From Wyeomyia smithii (taxonomy: Eukaryota > Arthropoda > Insecta > Diptera > Culicidae): a stretch of DNA of 64,000 nt. The translations under genes and the position numbers were made by a program. The notes under the pieces were generated by a model, which saw only the letters and a list, made by a program, of their open reading frames with translations, ran no database searches and was not told where the DNA came from. Positions within the stretch are counted from its first letter, which is position 1, and each line of letters starts with the position of its first letter. Below are positions 20,491 to 30,734 of this stretch, in pieces. The DNA lies in the NCBI RefSeq assembly GCF_029784165.1, contig NC_073696.1, positions 111,570,665 through 111,634,664 on the forward strand, in the 5' to 3' direction.

Positions 20491-23400
20491 CACGATATAT
20501 AATGGGCAACGAAAAATCGACACATACGCCTTTCTAGACGAGGGCTCCTCGTTAACATTGGTAGAGGAAAGTACAGCAAACAGCTTGGGAATAGAGGGTG
20601 ATTTAGATCCACTAGAGTTGAAGTGGACGTCGAATATAGTTAGGAATGAAAAGAATTCCGCAAGAGTAAGTTTTCAAATTTCTGCTAGGGGTGGCACAGA
20701 ACGCTTTGTGCTAAATGCTGCCCATACAATCAGCAGTCTAAACCTCCCTAAACAAAGTTTATAGATCGAAACATTATGTGCGCGCTTTGGTCATCTGAAA
20801 AATCTTCCTATTTCCTCGTTTTATAACGCGGAACCGAAAGTTTTGATAGGTCTACAAAATCTCGAGTTACTCGCTCCTTTAGAGAGTCGTATAGGTAGGC
20901 CCGGAGAACCAATCGCAGTGCGAAGCATTCTGGGTTGGGCTGTGTACGGTCCAGAAGAAGTAGAGAGTGCAACTGGTGGATTTTTAAATTTTCATAAATG
21001 CAAGTGCGACGACGACCAGCTCAATGAAATGATACGTCAGCGATTTGTGCATATTTCGCAATATCAGCTACCAATTCCTTCGGAGGAACGAAGGGCTAAA
21101 GAGATTCTTGAAGCGACGACGAGACGTGTCAATGGGAGATTTGAAACCGGCTTGATATGGAAGAGCGATAAGTTTAGTTTTCCGGATAGCTGGCCAATGG
21201 CATTTCGCCGACTGCGTAGCTTAGAAACTAGATTGTCGAAAGATCCTGAGCTTCAGGCCAACGTGCACGAGCAAATAAGAGAATATGTGCAAAATCAATA
21301 CGCGCACAAAGCGTCGAAAGAAAAACTCGAGTTGGCAGATCCCGATCGCATCTGGTACTTGCCGCTGAATGTGGTGGGACACCCGCGGGAGCCAGGGAAA
21401 AAGCGACTTGTTTGAGATGCGGCTGCGCAAGTCAATGGAGTGTCCCTTAATACGCAACTTTTAAAAGGCCCGGACCTTCTAGCATCACTGCCGTCTGTGA
21501 TTTGTAAGTTTCGTGAAAGGCGAGTCGGTTTCGGAGGCGATATCAGGCAGATGTTTCATCAAATCCGCATTAGGGAGGCAGATAAACCTTGTTCGGCGCA
21601 GTACGTGATGCAGAGAAATGCAAACGATTTTGCGGCTGAATTTCCAGAGGCGGCCGAATCAATAGTGCAGAAAACCTACATGGATGATTACTATGATAGC
21701 GCAGACACTCCAGAAGAAGCGGCGACTCGAGCATTGCAGGTGCGAACTATTCACAAAAAAGCCGGATTTGAAATGCGAAAATGGGTGAGCAGCAGTCCCG
21801 ATGTACTACGCGAATTAGGCGAAGCCTTTGATCCTGAAGCACTTGCCGCCGTCGGTAGTAACGAAGAAAAATGGTAACGTGTCCTAGGAATGATGTGGGA
21901 GCCCAAAAGAGACATCTTTCTGTTTTCTGGCAACCTTTGTGGGGATCTTACTCCATATATTCGCGGCGAGAAGAAGCCCACGAAGCGGACTGCACTTCGT
22001 TGCATCATGAGCCGGTTCGACCCGCTTGGGCTTTTGGCTCCGTATTTGATACAAGGTCGTATGCTCATACAAGATATTTGGCGTTCTGGTGTGGCGTGGG
22101 ATGACGAAATGCTCGACGAGGATTACGAAAAATGGAAACGATGGACAGGACTCTTGGAAAGCATCGGTTGGTTGGAAATACCGCGCTTTTATTTTGGTCA
22201 TGCGAAGTCAGATGCTTTTAACACACTTCAATTGCACGTGTTCTGTGATGCCAGCGAGGCAGGTCTTGGATGTGCAGCATACTTTAGAGTAGTGGACGAC
22301 GATAACGTTCACTGTTCCCTCGTGATGGCGAAAAGCAAGGTGGCTCCGCTCAAGCATCAATCAATCCCACGGATGGAACTGCATGCCTTTGTTTTAGGAG
22401 CTAGGTTAATGCGGAGTGTTTGTGAAAGCCATACGGTTGGAAATTCACGTTGCTATCTGTGGACCGACTCTAGTACTGTACTATCCTGGGTCCGCTCAGA
22501 TCATAGAAGATATATGCAGTACGTGGCGCATCGCGTTGGGGAAATCCAAACGTTGACGAAACCAGAGAGTTGGCGTTGGGTACCGACAAGAGACAACGTG
22601 GCCGACGCATTGACTAAGTGGGGGAAAGACACCGAACCCGTCTCAAATGGAAGATGGTTTCGAGGGCCTTCGTTTTTGTACCGCAATGAAGCCGAATGGC
22701 CATTACAAAAAGTAGTTAATGCTAATACAAGTGAAGAACTTCGAGCACGCTATTTGCTACTTCACATATTTGTGCCTGAGCCGTTAATAAACGTGGCCCG
22801 CATTTCCAAGTGGAAAATTCTTGTCAGAACGGTAGCACAGATTTCCCGTTTCATTAATAATTGTCGATTGAAACGCAAGAGGCTGCCGGTAGAAACAGTC
22901 CGAGCTACGCCATTGGAAAGGCGATGCTTAATGAAAACAGTTTTCTCAGTGAAAACACCACTGCGATAAACCGAATATCAAAATGCAGAGCAATTTTTGT
23001 TGCGAATCGCACAAGGCGAAAGTTATCCAGATGAGGTGAAAACTTTAATTAATAACCGAGATTTGCAGATGGACCAATGGAGAAGAATCGAAAAAAAAAG
23101 TGCTTTGTACAGAGATTCACCTTTTGCTGATGAGTGGGGCGTGCTGAGAGTTGACGGGCGAATAGCTAACGCGAGTTTTATGCCGTTCGATGCTCGATTT
23201 CCGGTTATACTCCCGAAGGATCACATCATCACCGCACGAATTGTAGAGCACTTTCATAGAGAGTTTGGCCATGCTGGAAGAGAAACGACCGTTAACGAGT
23301 TACGGCAGCGTTATCATATCCATCACTTGAGGGCGACTGTTGGTAAAATAATTAAAAATTGCCAATGGTGCAAAATAAAAAAGTGTGTTCCCGACCATCC

Positions 23401-24442
23401 TCGAATGGCACCGCTGCCGGAACAACGATTAACCGCTCACATACGACCATTTTGCTCTGTCGGCGTGGACTACATGGGACCGTTAGAAGTCACTATAAAC
23501 AGACGTAAACAAAAGAGGTATGTTGTCGTGTTCACCTGTCTAGTTGTGAGGGCGATTCATCTAGAAATCGCTTTCGATTTGTCCAGCGATTCTTGCATTA
23601 TGGCGATTAGACGTTTCGTGCGTCGACGTGGTCCTCCAAATGAAATATTCTCCGACAATGGCACTAACTTTGTTGGTGCCAATCGCGAGCTTAAAAAGCA
23701 GATTCAGCGTATAAATGAGGCTTGTGCAGAAGCTTTCACGGACGCGCGAACAAAGTGGTCGTTCAATCCACCATCTGCCCCACACATGGGCGGTGTGTGG
23801 GAGCGTATGGTTCGATGCGTGAAAGAGGGAATGTCAGCTATAGACGATGGACGTAAGCTTAACGACGAGATCTTGCTAACTGTTCTAGGAGATATTGAAT
23901 ATTTCGTTAATTCTCGTCCACTTACCTATATGCCTCAGCAGTCAGCCGACTACGAAGCTCTCACGCCGAATCACTTCATTTTCGGTACATCTACAGGAGC
24001 AGGCGACCCGTTGGGACCGTTAACAGATTTTGGCGCGGCACTTAGAAGCAGCTATGAGCGATCCCAAGCAATAGCGAATGTTGTGTGGGACCGATGGACG
24101 CAAGAATACCTTTCAACAATTAACAAACGGTCAAAGTGGTTAGACGAAACGCGGCCAGTGAAAGTAGGTGACATGGTATATATAGCTGAGGGTGATAGAA
24201 GAGGCTGGATCCGAGGTAAGGTCGTGACTGTCACAGCTGGTAAGGATGGTAGAATTCGCCAGGCAGAGGTTCTAACAGCGAAAGGAATTCTCAAACGTCC
24301 GGTGGTGCGTTTAGCCGTTATGAAGATAGGAACTTCAAGTGAACCCGGCGAAGAGTTTGGTGAACTCCCCCCGGATCCACGGGGTGGGGGATGTTGTGGT
24401 AATCGCACAACCCTGAGAACGCGAGGAGAACGCTGCGATTAG
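20491..24442 (+). pseudogene. BEL/Pao pol: protease, RT, RNase H, integrase
   Basis: One frame throughout. Aspartic protease: FLDEGSSLTLV (about 20534), with the D-E-G-S active-site loop. RT: VGFGGDIRQMFHQIRI (about 21527) and YMDDYYDS (about 21677) with the catalytic Asp pair. Sequence normally lying between the IREADKP and QYVMQRNA stretches is missing near 21590, an apparent in-frame deletion of a few dozen codons. RNase H: LHVFCDASEAGLGCAAYF (about 22232) and WTDSSTVLSWV. Integrase: the HHCC finger (HREFGH ... CQWCKIKKC, about 23250-23390), GVDYMGPLEV, SDNGTNFVG and GGVWERMV, giving the D-D-E triad. Stops at 20762, 21413, 21875 and 22967 break it. The frame runs into the 3' LTR and ends at 24440-24442. 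Confidence 0.85.
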
Positions 24443-24702
24443 GACACAACGGCAGCTGTATGGCAACCTTGAGCGAAAGAAACTGTCATTACAGACAAAA
24501 CATCCGTTAACGTAAAACGTGCTAAGATAACCCCCTTTTTTATTGGCAAATTAAAAGTGAAAATCTATGATACCTAGAAAGATAAATGTAACTATGCAAT
24601 ACATTATACATTTCCTTCATTTATAAAATAAATTTAATATTTGCTTTAGCTTTGAGCTGTCGAGATAATAATCGCTGCTGTAATAGATCTTTCGTCCGAA
24701 CA
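24392..24702 (+). repeat. 3' LTR of the BEL/Pao element
   Basis: Same length as the 5' LTR (311 bp), about 98.7 percent identical by eye. The purine-rich tract ccacggggtgggggatg just upstream (about 24378-24393) is a plausible polypurine tract for plus-strand priming. Confidence 0.9.
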
Positions 24703-24707
24703 GCCTG
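24703..24707. repeat. BEL/Pao target-site duplication, right
   Basis: gcctg, identical to 18430-18434. Confidence 0.85.
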
Positions 24708-24897
24708 CTTACTGTCAAGAAAAAAAATATGAAATTGCAAATATGTGAGATTCGGTTTAGTTTCTAATTTGAGGTTATGTTTTTACAGGATTTGGTAGGT
24801 ACTTAGTGCGTTGGAATTGCATTTTATTAGTTTAAATCTGCCGTTTAGTGAAAAAATCTAAATGTTTTAAATTTCCCGCTACGGAAACTTGTGATAA

Positions 24898-25260
24898 GGG
24901 GCCGTTCAATAATTAAGCATATTTTTCTACTTTTTCAAACCACCCTCCCCCTCCCCTTGTATGACATCGTAAGATCTTCTGATACCCCCCCTTCCCCCAG
25001 TAAGATCTTACTATATATACTATTTTATCATCCTGAAGGAAGTTCAATACTTCGTTTTAATTAGAGTTAATCGTATTAGGTAATCGTTATGGATTTTACC
25101 GTCCACACTTTCATGAACATGGTTATTTGAACAGCTGCATTAACAATGTTTATCTTACGTAAGATAATCAATTCACCCCCCCCTCCTCTGTAAGACAGCG
25201 TAAGAAAATTGCACACTCCCCCTCCCCACCTATTTGCTCACGTAATTATTGAACAGCCCC
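24898..25260. mobile_element. MITE with TAA target duplication
   Basis: Inverted ends: ggggccgttcaataatta (24898-24915) and, read inverted from 25260, ggggctgttcaataatta. TAA sits outside both (24895-24897 and 25261-25263). A 3 bp TAA/TTA duplication suggests the PIF/Harbinger type. The interior has C-rich tracts and a second inverted pair: taagatctt words near 24970-25010 and cttacgtaagata near 25154. It has 363 bp and no coding capacity. Confidence 0.75.
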
Positions 25261-25349
25261 TAACTCACTGCAAATGGAATTTTGATAGGTCAAAATGCTG
25301 CCTACAAATCATCATCATCATTTTTACTGCAGCGCCAGCTGTCAGTCGA

Positions 25350-25530
25350 ACAGTCATTTTAATTGCCCATACACAGAATTCGCAGCCAACTGTTTAGTGT
25401 ACAGGACAATTGCGGGGCTAGCGCTGCGATCCTACTGGCACTAACAGTCTCTCCCGAGCCGAGACTCGAACCTACGACGACTGGCTTGTTAGGCCAGCGT
25501 CGTACCTCGAGACCAACTGGGAGAACCAAT
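25350..25530 (-). repeat. tRNA-derived SINE (Feilai-like), 3'-truncated
   Basis: On the minus strand it reads ggtctcgaggtacgacgctg (A-box-like) and gtaggttcgagtctcggc (B box), then a body matching 54439-54655. The terminal attccgattcgg...gctttgcttt part is missing. The flanks show no clean duplication. It is a non-autonomous retrotransposon relying on LINE machinery. Confidence 0.75.
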
Positions 25531-26180
25531 AATTACTTATCCTGCTCAATATAACCTCTCTACTCCATTTTCCATTATTCCGGTTAACAGCAAACATTAC
25601 ACCCAAAGTTTGGTTACCAGGAGGGGTTTCTTCGATCAATAGTATAAAATAATCTGAAAGATGACCGCGTTTTGTGGATTTTTCATACGAGATACAAAAT
25701 GAAGCCAAACTAAATTAAATTATACACACAAGTACATTTCATCAGACTATTCTGGTCGAACAGTAAAAATTTAACATATAATTCAACAATTCGTTTACAA
25801 AGTCAAGCGAAAAAGCAAGTGTTTTTATATTTATAAAAATGCTTTCATAAAGAACGTTGTTCAAAGAAATTTCGAACTTTTTATTTAATCCTAATTAGAA
25901 ATGCTGTTTCGTTTCATATTTGGCGCTTGAAATAATTTTTGTACAAATTTTCTCCATGAAAAAATGTTTACCTATCCTTGCCAATCAGACGAAAGCCGTG
26001 GTAGCCCGTGCTGTGCCAAGAAGATGTCACCATGTTGCTCGGTTTTGGGTTGTGTTTCTCCAGTTTCCCAAACGTCTAATTACCGGCAAGCCTTCTTCGG
26101 TCTAATGAAGTCATCGAGTCATCGCTTTTCTATTTCTGGTTCCGGTAGGGTTACCAGAAGGCTTGTCGTCCAGCATCCTT
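25531..26180. other. No recognised gene
   Basis: AT-rich to about 25970, then GC-richer toward the RTE relic. Frames near 25920-26236 on the plus strand run over sequence that becomes RTE-like on the minus strand and are likely shadows. Confidence 0.35.
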
Positions 26181-27740
26181 ACGACATGTCTGGCTCACCG
26201 CGACTTTCACCAGGTGTGCAATGGGGTCCTCTCTAACAGCGTACAAGTCATCCCGATCTTGTTAAAATTGCGTCCTTCGTGTCGATTCCCGTCCTCTGTA
26301 CCACATCCTACTTGGCTAAGTAGAACAGCAAACAGGAAAATCCATAATCTTGTTTTAAACCTCTGCTCGATTGAAAGGGACTCGAGAGTATCCCCGAAAT
26401 ACACATCAGACATGGTGTTAGGATCATACGGATTGCCGTGCATTATCTGCCATAGCTGTTCTTAATCGACTGCATCGTAGGTCGCCGTGAAGTCAATAAA
26501 GATGTGATGTGTGGGCACGTTGTATTCGCGACTTTTCCATAAGATCTGTTGGATTGTAAAAATTTGGTCCGTGATCCCATGAAGCCCGCGCTGTACTTGC
26601 TCACAAACTTCCTGGCTAAAGGTTATAAACGACTGAACAGGATCTGCAAGATTATTTTGTAGGTGGCATTGATGAGCGAGATGTCACTCTTTTGTAGATA
26701 AGCAGAGCACTCCCTTCATCCAAGCGTCAGACAGGTTTTCTTACTCCCGAATCCTGGGAATGACCCAGTACAGCGTGTTTGCCAGCGCCACTCTACAACA
26801 CCGGCGATTTTGTTATTCCTCAACTTTCCAATCTCACTACAGGTAGGCTGGTGCTCCTGGATCACTTTCTGTTCCAATTCGGCTTACAGTATTGCCATTT
26901 AAATATTCATCGAAGTGCTCCTTTCACCTATCGATCACCATGCTGGCATCCGTGGTTCTAATTCGCGCCGTTACACGTGTCGGCGTGGTGCACATAGCCT
27001 CTGTGGGACTGGTAAATCTACTCATAGAACCTCCGCGTATTGCTGGCACAGGACAGCTGGTGAAGTTCCCCATATTCACGATCCTTTTCCTGGTGCTTCT
27101 CTCGTCTATGAATCATGGTTATTTCGTTCCGTGTCCGTTTGTACTTGGCCTTGTTCTCTCTCGTCGAAGTCTCAGGTACATCGCCCAGGTCCGGTTCTTC
27201 TCATTTACTGCTGCTTCGCATTTCCCGCCATTCCAGTCGTTCGTGCCAATCGGTGCCTTTACTTCCAGTGTCACCGTTACGGTCTCCTTGATAACTGTTC
27301 GAATCCTGCACCAGCCGTTTTCGAGAGGCTTGGTGCATCTAACCTCCTCCTCGTGGGTAGTACCACTTCGAGCTGATGCGCGTGTTTCTCCGCAGTCGGT
27401 ATGTTCTGGAACTGCTTGATGTTAAACCACGGAGTTCTGCTATGCCGTGCGTGAAAAGCGGTCGACAGTTTTGCACGCCAGCATAGCGCAACTAGGTGAT
27501 TTGGCGTTTGTCTTTGCGGGGAAAGCAGGTACTTCGGACTACTAGCCCTCGGAAAGCTGCAAAGTTGAAGCATCGCCGGCCTTTGCCGTTCATATTGGCT
27601 GTGTAGGCTGTGCGGAGCGATCACCGGTTTGTACATTTCCTCGCTTTCGATCTGACCGTTCATGTCCCCCATAACGACTTGTTTCGGTACAAGCAGCTGT
27701 TGTAGAGTTTCTCTGGCTGAGCGTAAAACGCTTAGATGGA
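26180..27740 (-). pseudogene. RTE-clade non-LTR retrotransposon relic (endonuclease and RT)
   Basis: On the minus strand, from high to low coordinate: VVMGDMNGQIESEE and KPVIAPHSLHS (27560-27665, APE-type endonuclease); a charged linker region; then RT-like ITDQIFTIQQILWKSREYNV and PTHHIFIDFTATYDAVD (about 26480-26580), the equivalent of RT motif A with its Asp; and ELQWQ-type sequence LWQIMHGN. Order and wording match RTE-type ORFs of mosquitoes. Many stops and frame changes, no GLPQG-like or catalytic DD motif found, no clear ends. An old, inactive copy. Confidence 0.7.
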
Positions 27741-27764
27741 GCGTGAAGTGCTTAGATGGACTGC

Positions 27765-28005
27765 CGTGATACATCCATTTGATCAGTTTTTCAATACGGC
27801 CCAAAAACGAACGGGTTACTTGTCACTTTTGTATTGAAATGGTGCATACGTCATTTCGTTTTCTTGATTTTATGCAACGTACGAATAAGTTATAACTAGA
27901 AGAAAGAACCCAAAAGATGGATCTTCGAATAACGAACAAATTGGCATAAGAACCTCAGATTTGAAAAAATGGCGCTTACGTCAGTCTGCGAGATTACGGC
28001 AGTGG
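27765..28005. mobile_element. 241 bp insertion between 18 bp direct repeats
   Basis: agtgcttagatggactgc occurs at 27747-27764 and exactly again at 28006-28023. The 241 bp between has no inverted ends and no coding frame. Long target duplications of this size suit a LINE-mobilised sequence (SINE or truncated LINE), but no A-tail or pol III box was found. Confidence 0.5.
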
Positions 28006-28023
28006 AGTGCTTAGATGGACTGC

Positions 28024-28793
28024 ACTGAAGAAGGAGCTATGTCAGCGTTGAAATGCGCATTTGCAAGTGATTAGTGAAAAGTGATAGAATTAAAAAGTGG
28101 AGGAAAATAAAAGCGTAGTGTAAAAGTGTGTATATTCTATCAACAGCTCGAGGAGGAATTAATAAACTTTATTTTCAACATACACATCCTGTCGCTGATC
28201 AGCCGACTTTGCGTCCTGCCCAACACTGTAAATCCGTCGTTTCCAATTATTCCAGTTCGTGTTCACTTCCTTAGTGTTCGTAGCGTTTAAATTCATCGGT
28301 ATGTAGCCTGGCAAGGGCTGTAACATTTGCCCGATTTCTACATTTGGGTAAGATATTCAGAAGTTCAGTGTACTGCCAGTGTTAGTGCGCTGACTTAATT
28401 ATATTCAAATGATGCATTCCGATGCTTCATGCATCTGATAAAAAGTGACACAGATAACAAAAAATATTTTTCATCGGTGCTACTGGGTAAAAGTCTAGAT
28501 AAAAAAAAATGTGAAAATGCTTTCTCACTTTTTGCAGTCATAACTAATGTAAGTCTGATAGGTTATCAACTTTCTGCAAAAAAAAGTCTATAATTTTCAA
28601 TGCGACCTTTATTAATCTATCATAGAATCGAGTAACAACCAATAGTAAAAACATAACGTTTGCGTTAAAACATCTTGTATCATATGTAAGCCTTACTAAT
28701 AGATTGACATTTTAAATTTCAAGCTGATCACAAATGAAATCTGCAACTGACTAAATAGTGAAAAAGTACCTGTCGAACATGGATTAGACTGGG
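28024..28793. other. No recognised gene
   Basis: AT-rich sequence. A GC-richer patch at 28170-28340 has no motif that I recognise. Confidence 0.35.
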
Positions 28794-29690
28794 ACACGGT
28801 TATATGGGGAAAGCGACGGTGTTATTTTTTCGCTCCCATGCACTTTTCGTGTTCCTTATGGGTCCTATAACAACTGTGTAACTTTTTAGATCGATCGGTG
28901 AAACACCCGATTTGCGCCCGATTTTTGAAGTTTCCATACGATTTTATATGGGAAAAAACACTTTTTCAAAACTTTTTCTATAGAAATGTCTAGTTGGCTC
29001 CTAAAAATATATCAATACATGATATTTGTAGGAAATTTTCCTGGGAAAAACTCTTCTGAAGACCGCAAGACGCTACCTTGCTTGTGAAAAAAAATATTCA
29101 CCCCAGACTGATCGAATATCTGACGAACGGCTCACCATTGAATTTTACTAGCAATACTGCTGCAGCATGCTGTTGTTGCAAATTCAAGCATATGATGAGA
29201 AATGATATCGCTTAAATTTATCTTGAAGGCTTCCCCGAAGATACTATGAGCAAAAAGCACACTTTGAAAATTAATTCCACGTGAAATTATTTCTCACACT
29301 TAAGCAAGTTTGCAATAGCAGCATGCTGTAGCAGTGTTGCTGGAAAATTTCAATGGTGAGCCGCCCGTCAGATATTCAATCAGTGTGGGGTGAATAACTG
29401 TTTCTAGAAGTATCGTAGCGCCTTACGGTCTTCAGAAGAGTTTTTCCCAGGAAAATTTCCTACAAATATCATGTATTGATATTTTTTTAAGAGCCAACTT
29501 GACATCTCTAGAGAATAAGTATTGAAAAAGTGGATTTTCTCATATAAAATCATATGGAAACTTCAAAAATCGGGCGCAAATCGGGCGTTTCACCGATCGA
29601 TCTGAAAAGTTACACAGTTGTTATAGGACCCATAGGGAACACTAAAAGTGCATGGGAGCTAACATTTATTTTTTGTCCCACCCTAATATA
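28794..29690. repeat. Long imperfect inverted repeat (foldback-like), about 900 bp
   Basis: Two arms of roughly 400 bp mirror each other. Matching landmarks include tgggtcctataacaactgtg (28859) with cacagttgttataggaccca (29612), gatcgatcggtgaaac with gtttcaccgatcgatc, and aaattttcctgggaaaaactc with gagtttttcccaggaaaatt. A loop of about 80-100 bp lies near 29220-29290. A transcript through it would fold into a long hairpin. No transposase and no clear target duplication were seen. It could be a foldback MITE or two head-to-head repeats. Confidence 0.8.
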
Positions 29691-30296
29691 CATGTCAGGA
29701 AGCAGCAGTCCCGTCCACTAATCTCGGAGCTGCAGGCAACGACGCAGCGGCAGCGCCTGAATAAGATGGTCAAGTCGAATTTCCCGGCAAATCACGACGT
29801 GGCGGTGGTGATGCACGACGAGAGATATCTCACCCTGGAACGACTGGCAGAGCACTTCGTAATTTACCTACCCACGAAGGAAGTGAGCACCTAGGTGTTT
29901 ATTTCACATACCAAGTTCCCCAGATGCTGCTGTGACTGACAATCAGCGAGGAAGAGATGTCAAAGTTACTCTTCTTTCGCTCCGGACTGGCCGTGAACGG
30001 CGAAATTTATAGTACGTAGTGCTTGCCAGAAGTTGAGTTGTTCATCAAGAAATACCAAAAGGCCGAAGACGAGTTGTTTCGACCGGATCTGGCCTAGACC
30101 CATTACTCGAAGAGATCGTTGGAGGAGATGGAGCTGCTGAATATCGATGTGGTACCCAAGTTGGCGAACCCGCTCAACGTCCCCAAGTTGCGTACCATCG
30201 AGGATTTCTGGCTAAGCATGAAGCGTAAGATCTACTCCAACAATTTTGTCGCGAAAACTGAGGAGGAATTGAAAATAAAACGAAGAAATAATTAAA
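29691..30296 (+). pseudogene. Tc1/mariner-superfamily transposase relic
   Basis: Frames on the plus strand show: RKQQSRPLISELQATTQRQR and NKMVKSNFPANHDVAVVMHD (29694-29820), with the first catalytic Asp region HDERYLTL; then, after stops, FFRSGLAVNGE-like sequence near 29968-30005; FRPDLA followed by HYSKRSLEEMELLNIDVVPK (about 30080-30160), with the second Asp; and LRTIEDFWLSMKRKIYSNNF (about 30190-30245), with the third acidic residue. The order fits a DDE transposase of the IS630-Tc1-mariner group. At least three stops are present. It directly abuts the foldback repeat, but no matching terminal repeats link the two. Confidence 0.75.
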
Positions 30297-30734
30297 AAAC
30301 CTAAATTAATCCACCTAGCGGTCAGACTCAGCCTTTCTCATTCAAACTTATTATTTGTAAAAATAGATTTACATGAATGCTTAAATCCAATCAAGGGGTA
30401 TATTCACTCTTTGGGTTCTAAAATATTGATGTTAGTGCTTAAGAAATAGCGAAATAAAAGAAATGACTCTTAATTTCGAACAATTTAATCACGAGCGATA
30501 CCGGGAACGTTCAGATAGTACGATACCACATTTAAATCATGTTGAGGCCATTTATATTGATCAAAGCAGGTATAGTGTTGAATAGTCTTTGAATTTCTTT
30601 TCTTTCCAAAACTTTTGAAAAGCATATCAAATTGTTATGAAGTTTGTTATTTGTAAGTTTGAGAGATGACTCGTTTGTAGGACACTAGTTATGGTCAAAA
30701 AAGTCGTTTCGATACATTACAGACGAAGTTACAG
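30297..30734. other. No recognised gene
   Basis: AT-rich linker between the transposase relic and the repeat array. Nothing identified. Confidence 0.35.

Larger units (their letters stand above)
18435..24702 (+). mobile_element. BEL/Pao LTR retrotransposon, complete ends, coding region dead
   Basis: Two 311 bp LTRs, a 5 bp TSD and an internal region with gag, protease, RT, RNase H and integrase in that order. Order and motifs fit BEL/Pao. Four differences between the LTRs (about 1.3 percent) suggest a moderately recent insertion. One frame carries the whole pol region, interrupted only by stop codons; one frameshift lies in gag. An obvious primer-binding site was not identified just after 18745. 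No env-like frame is present. Confidence 0.9.
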
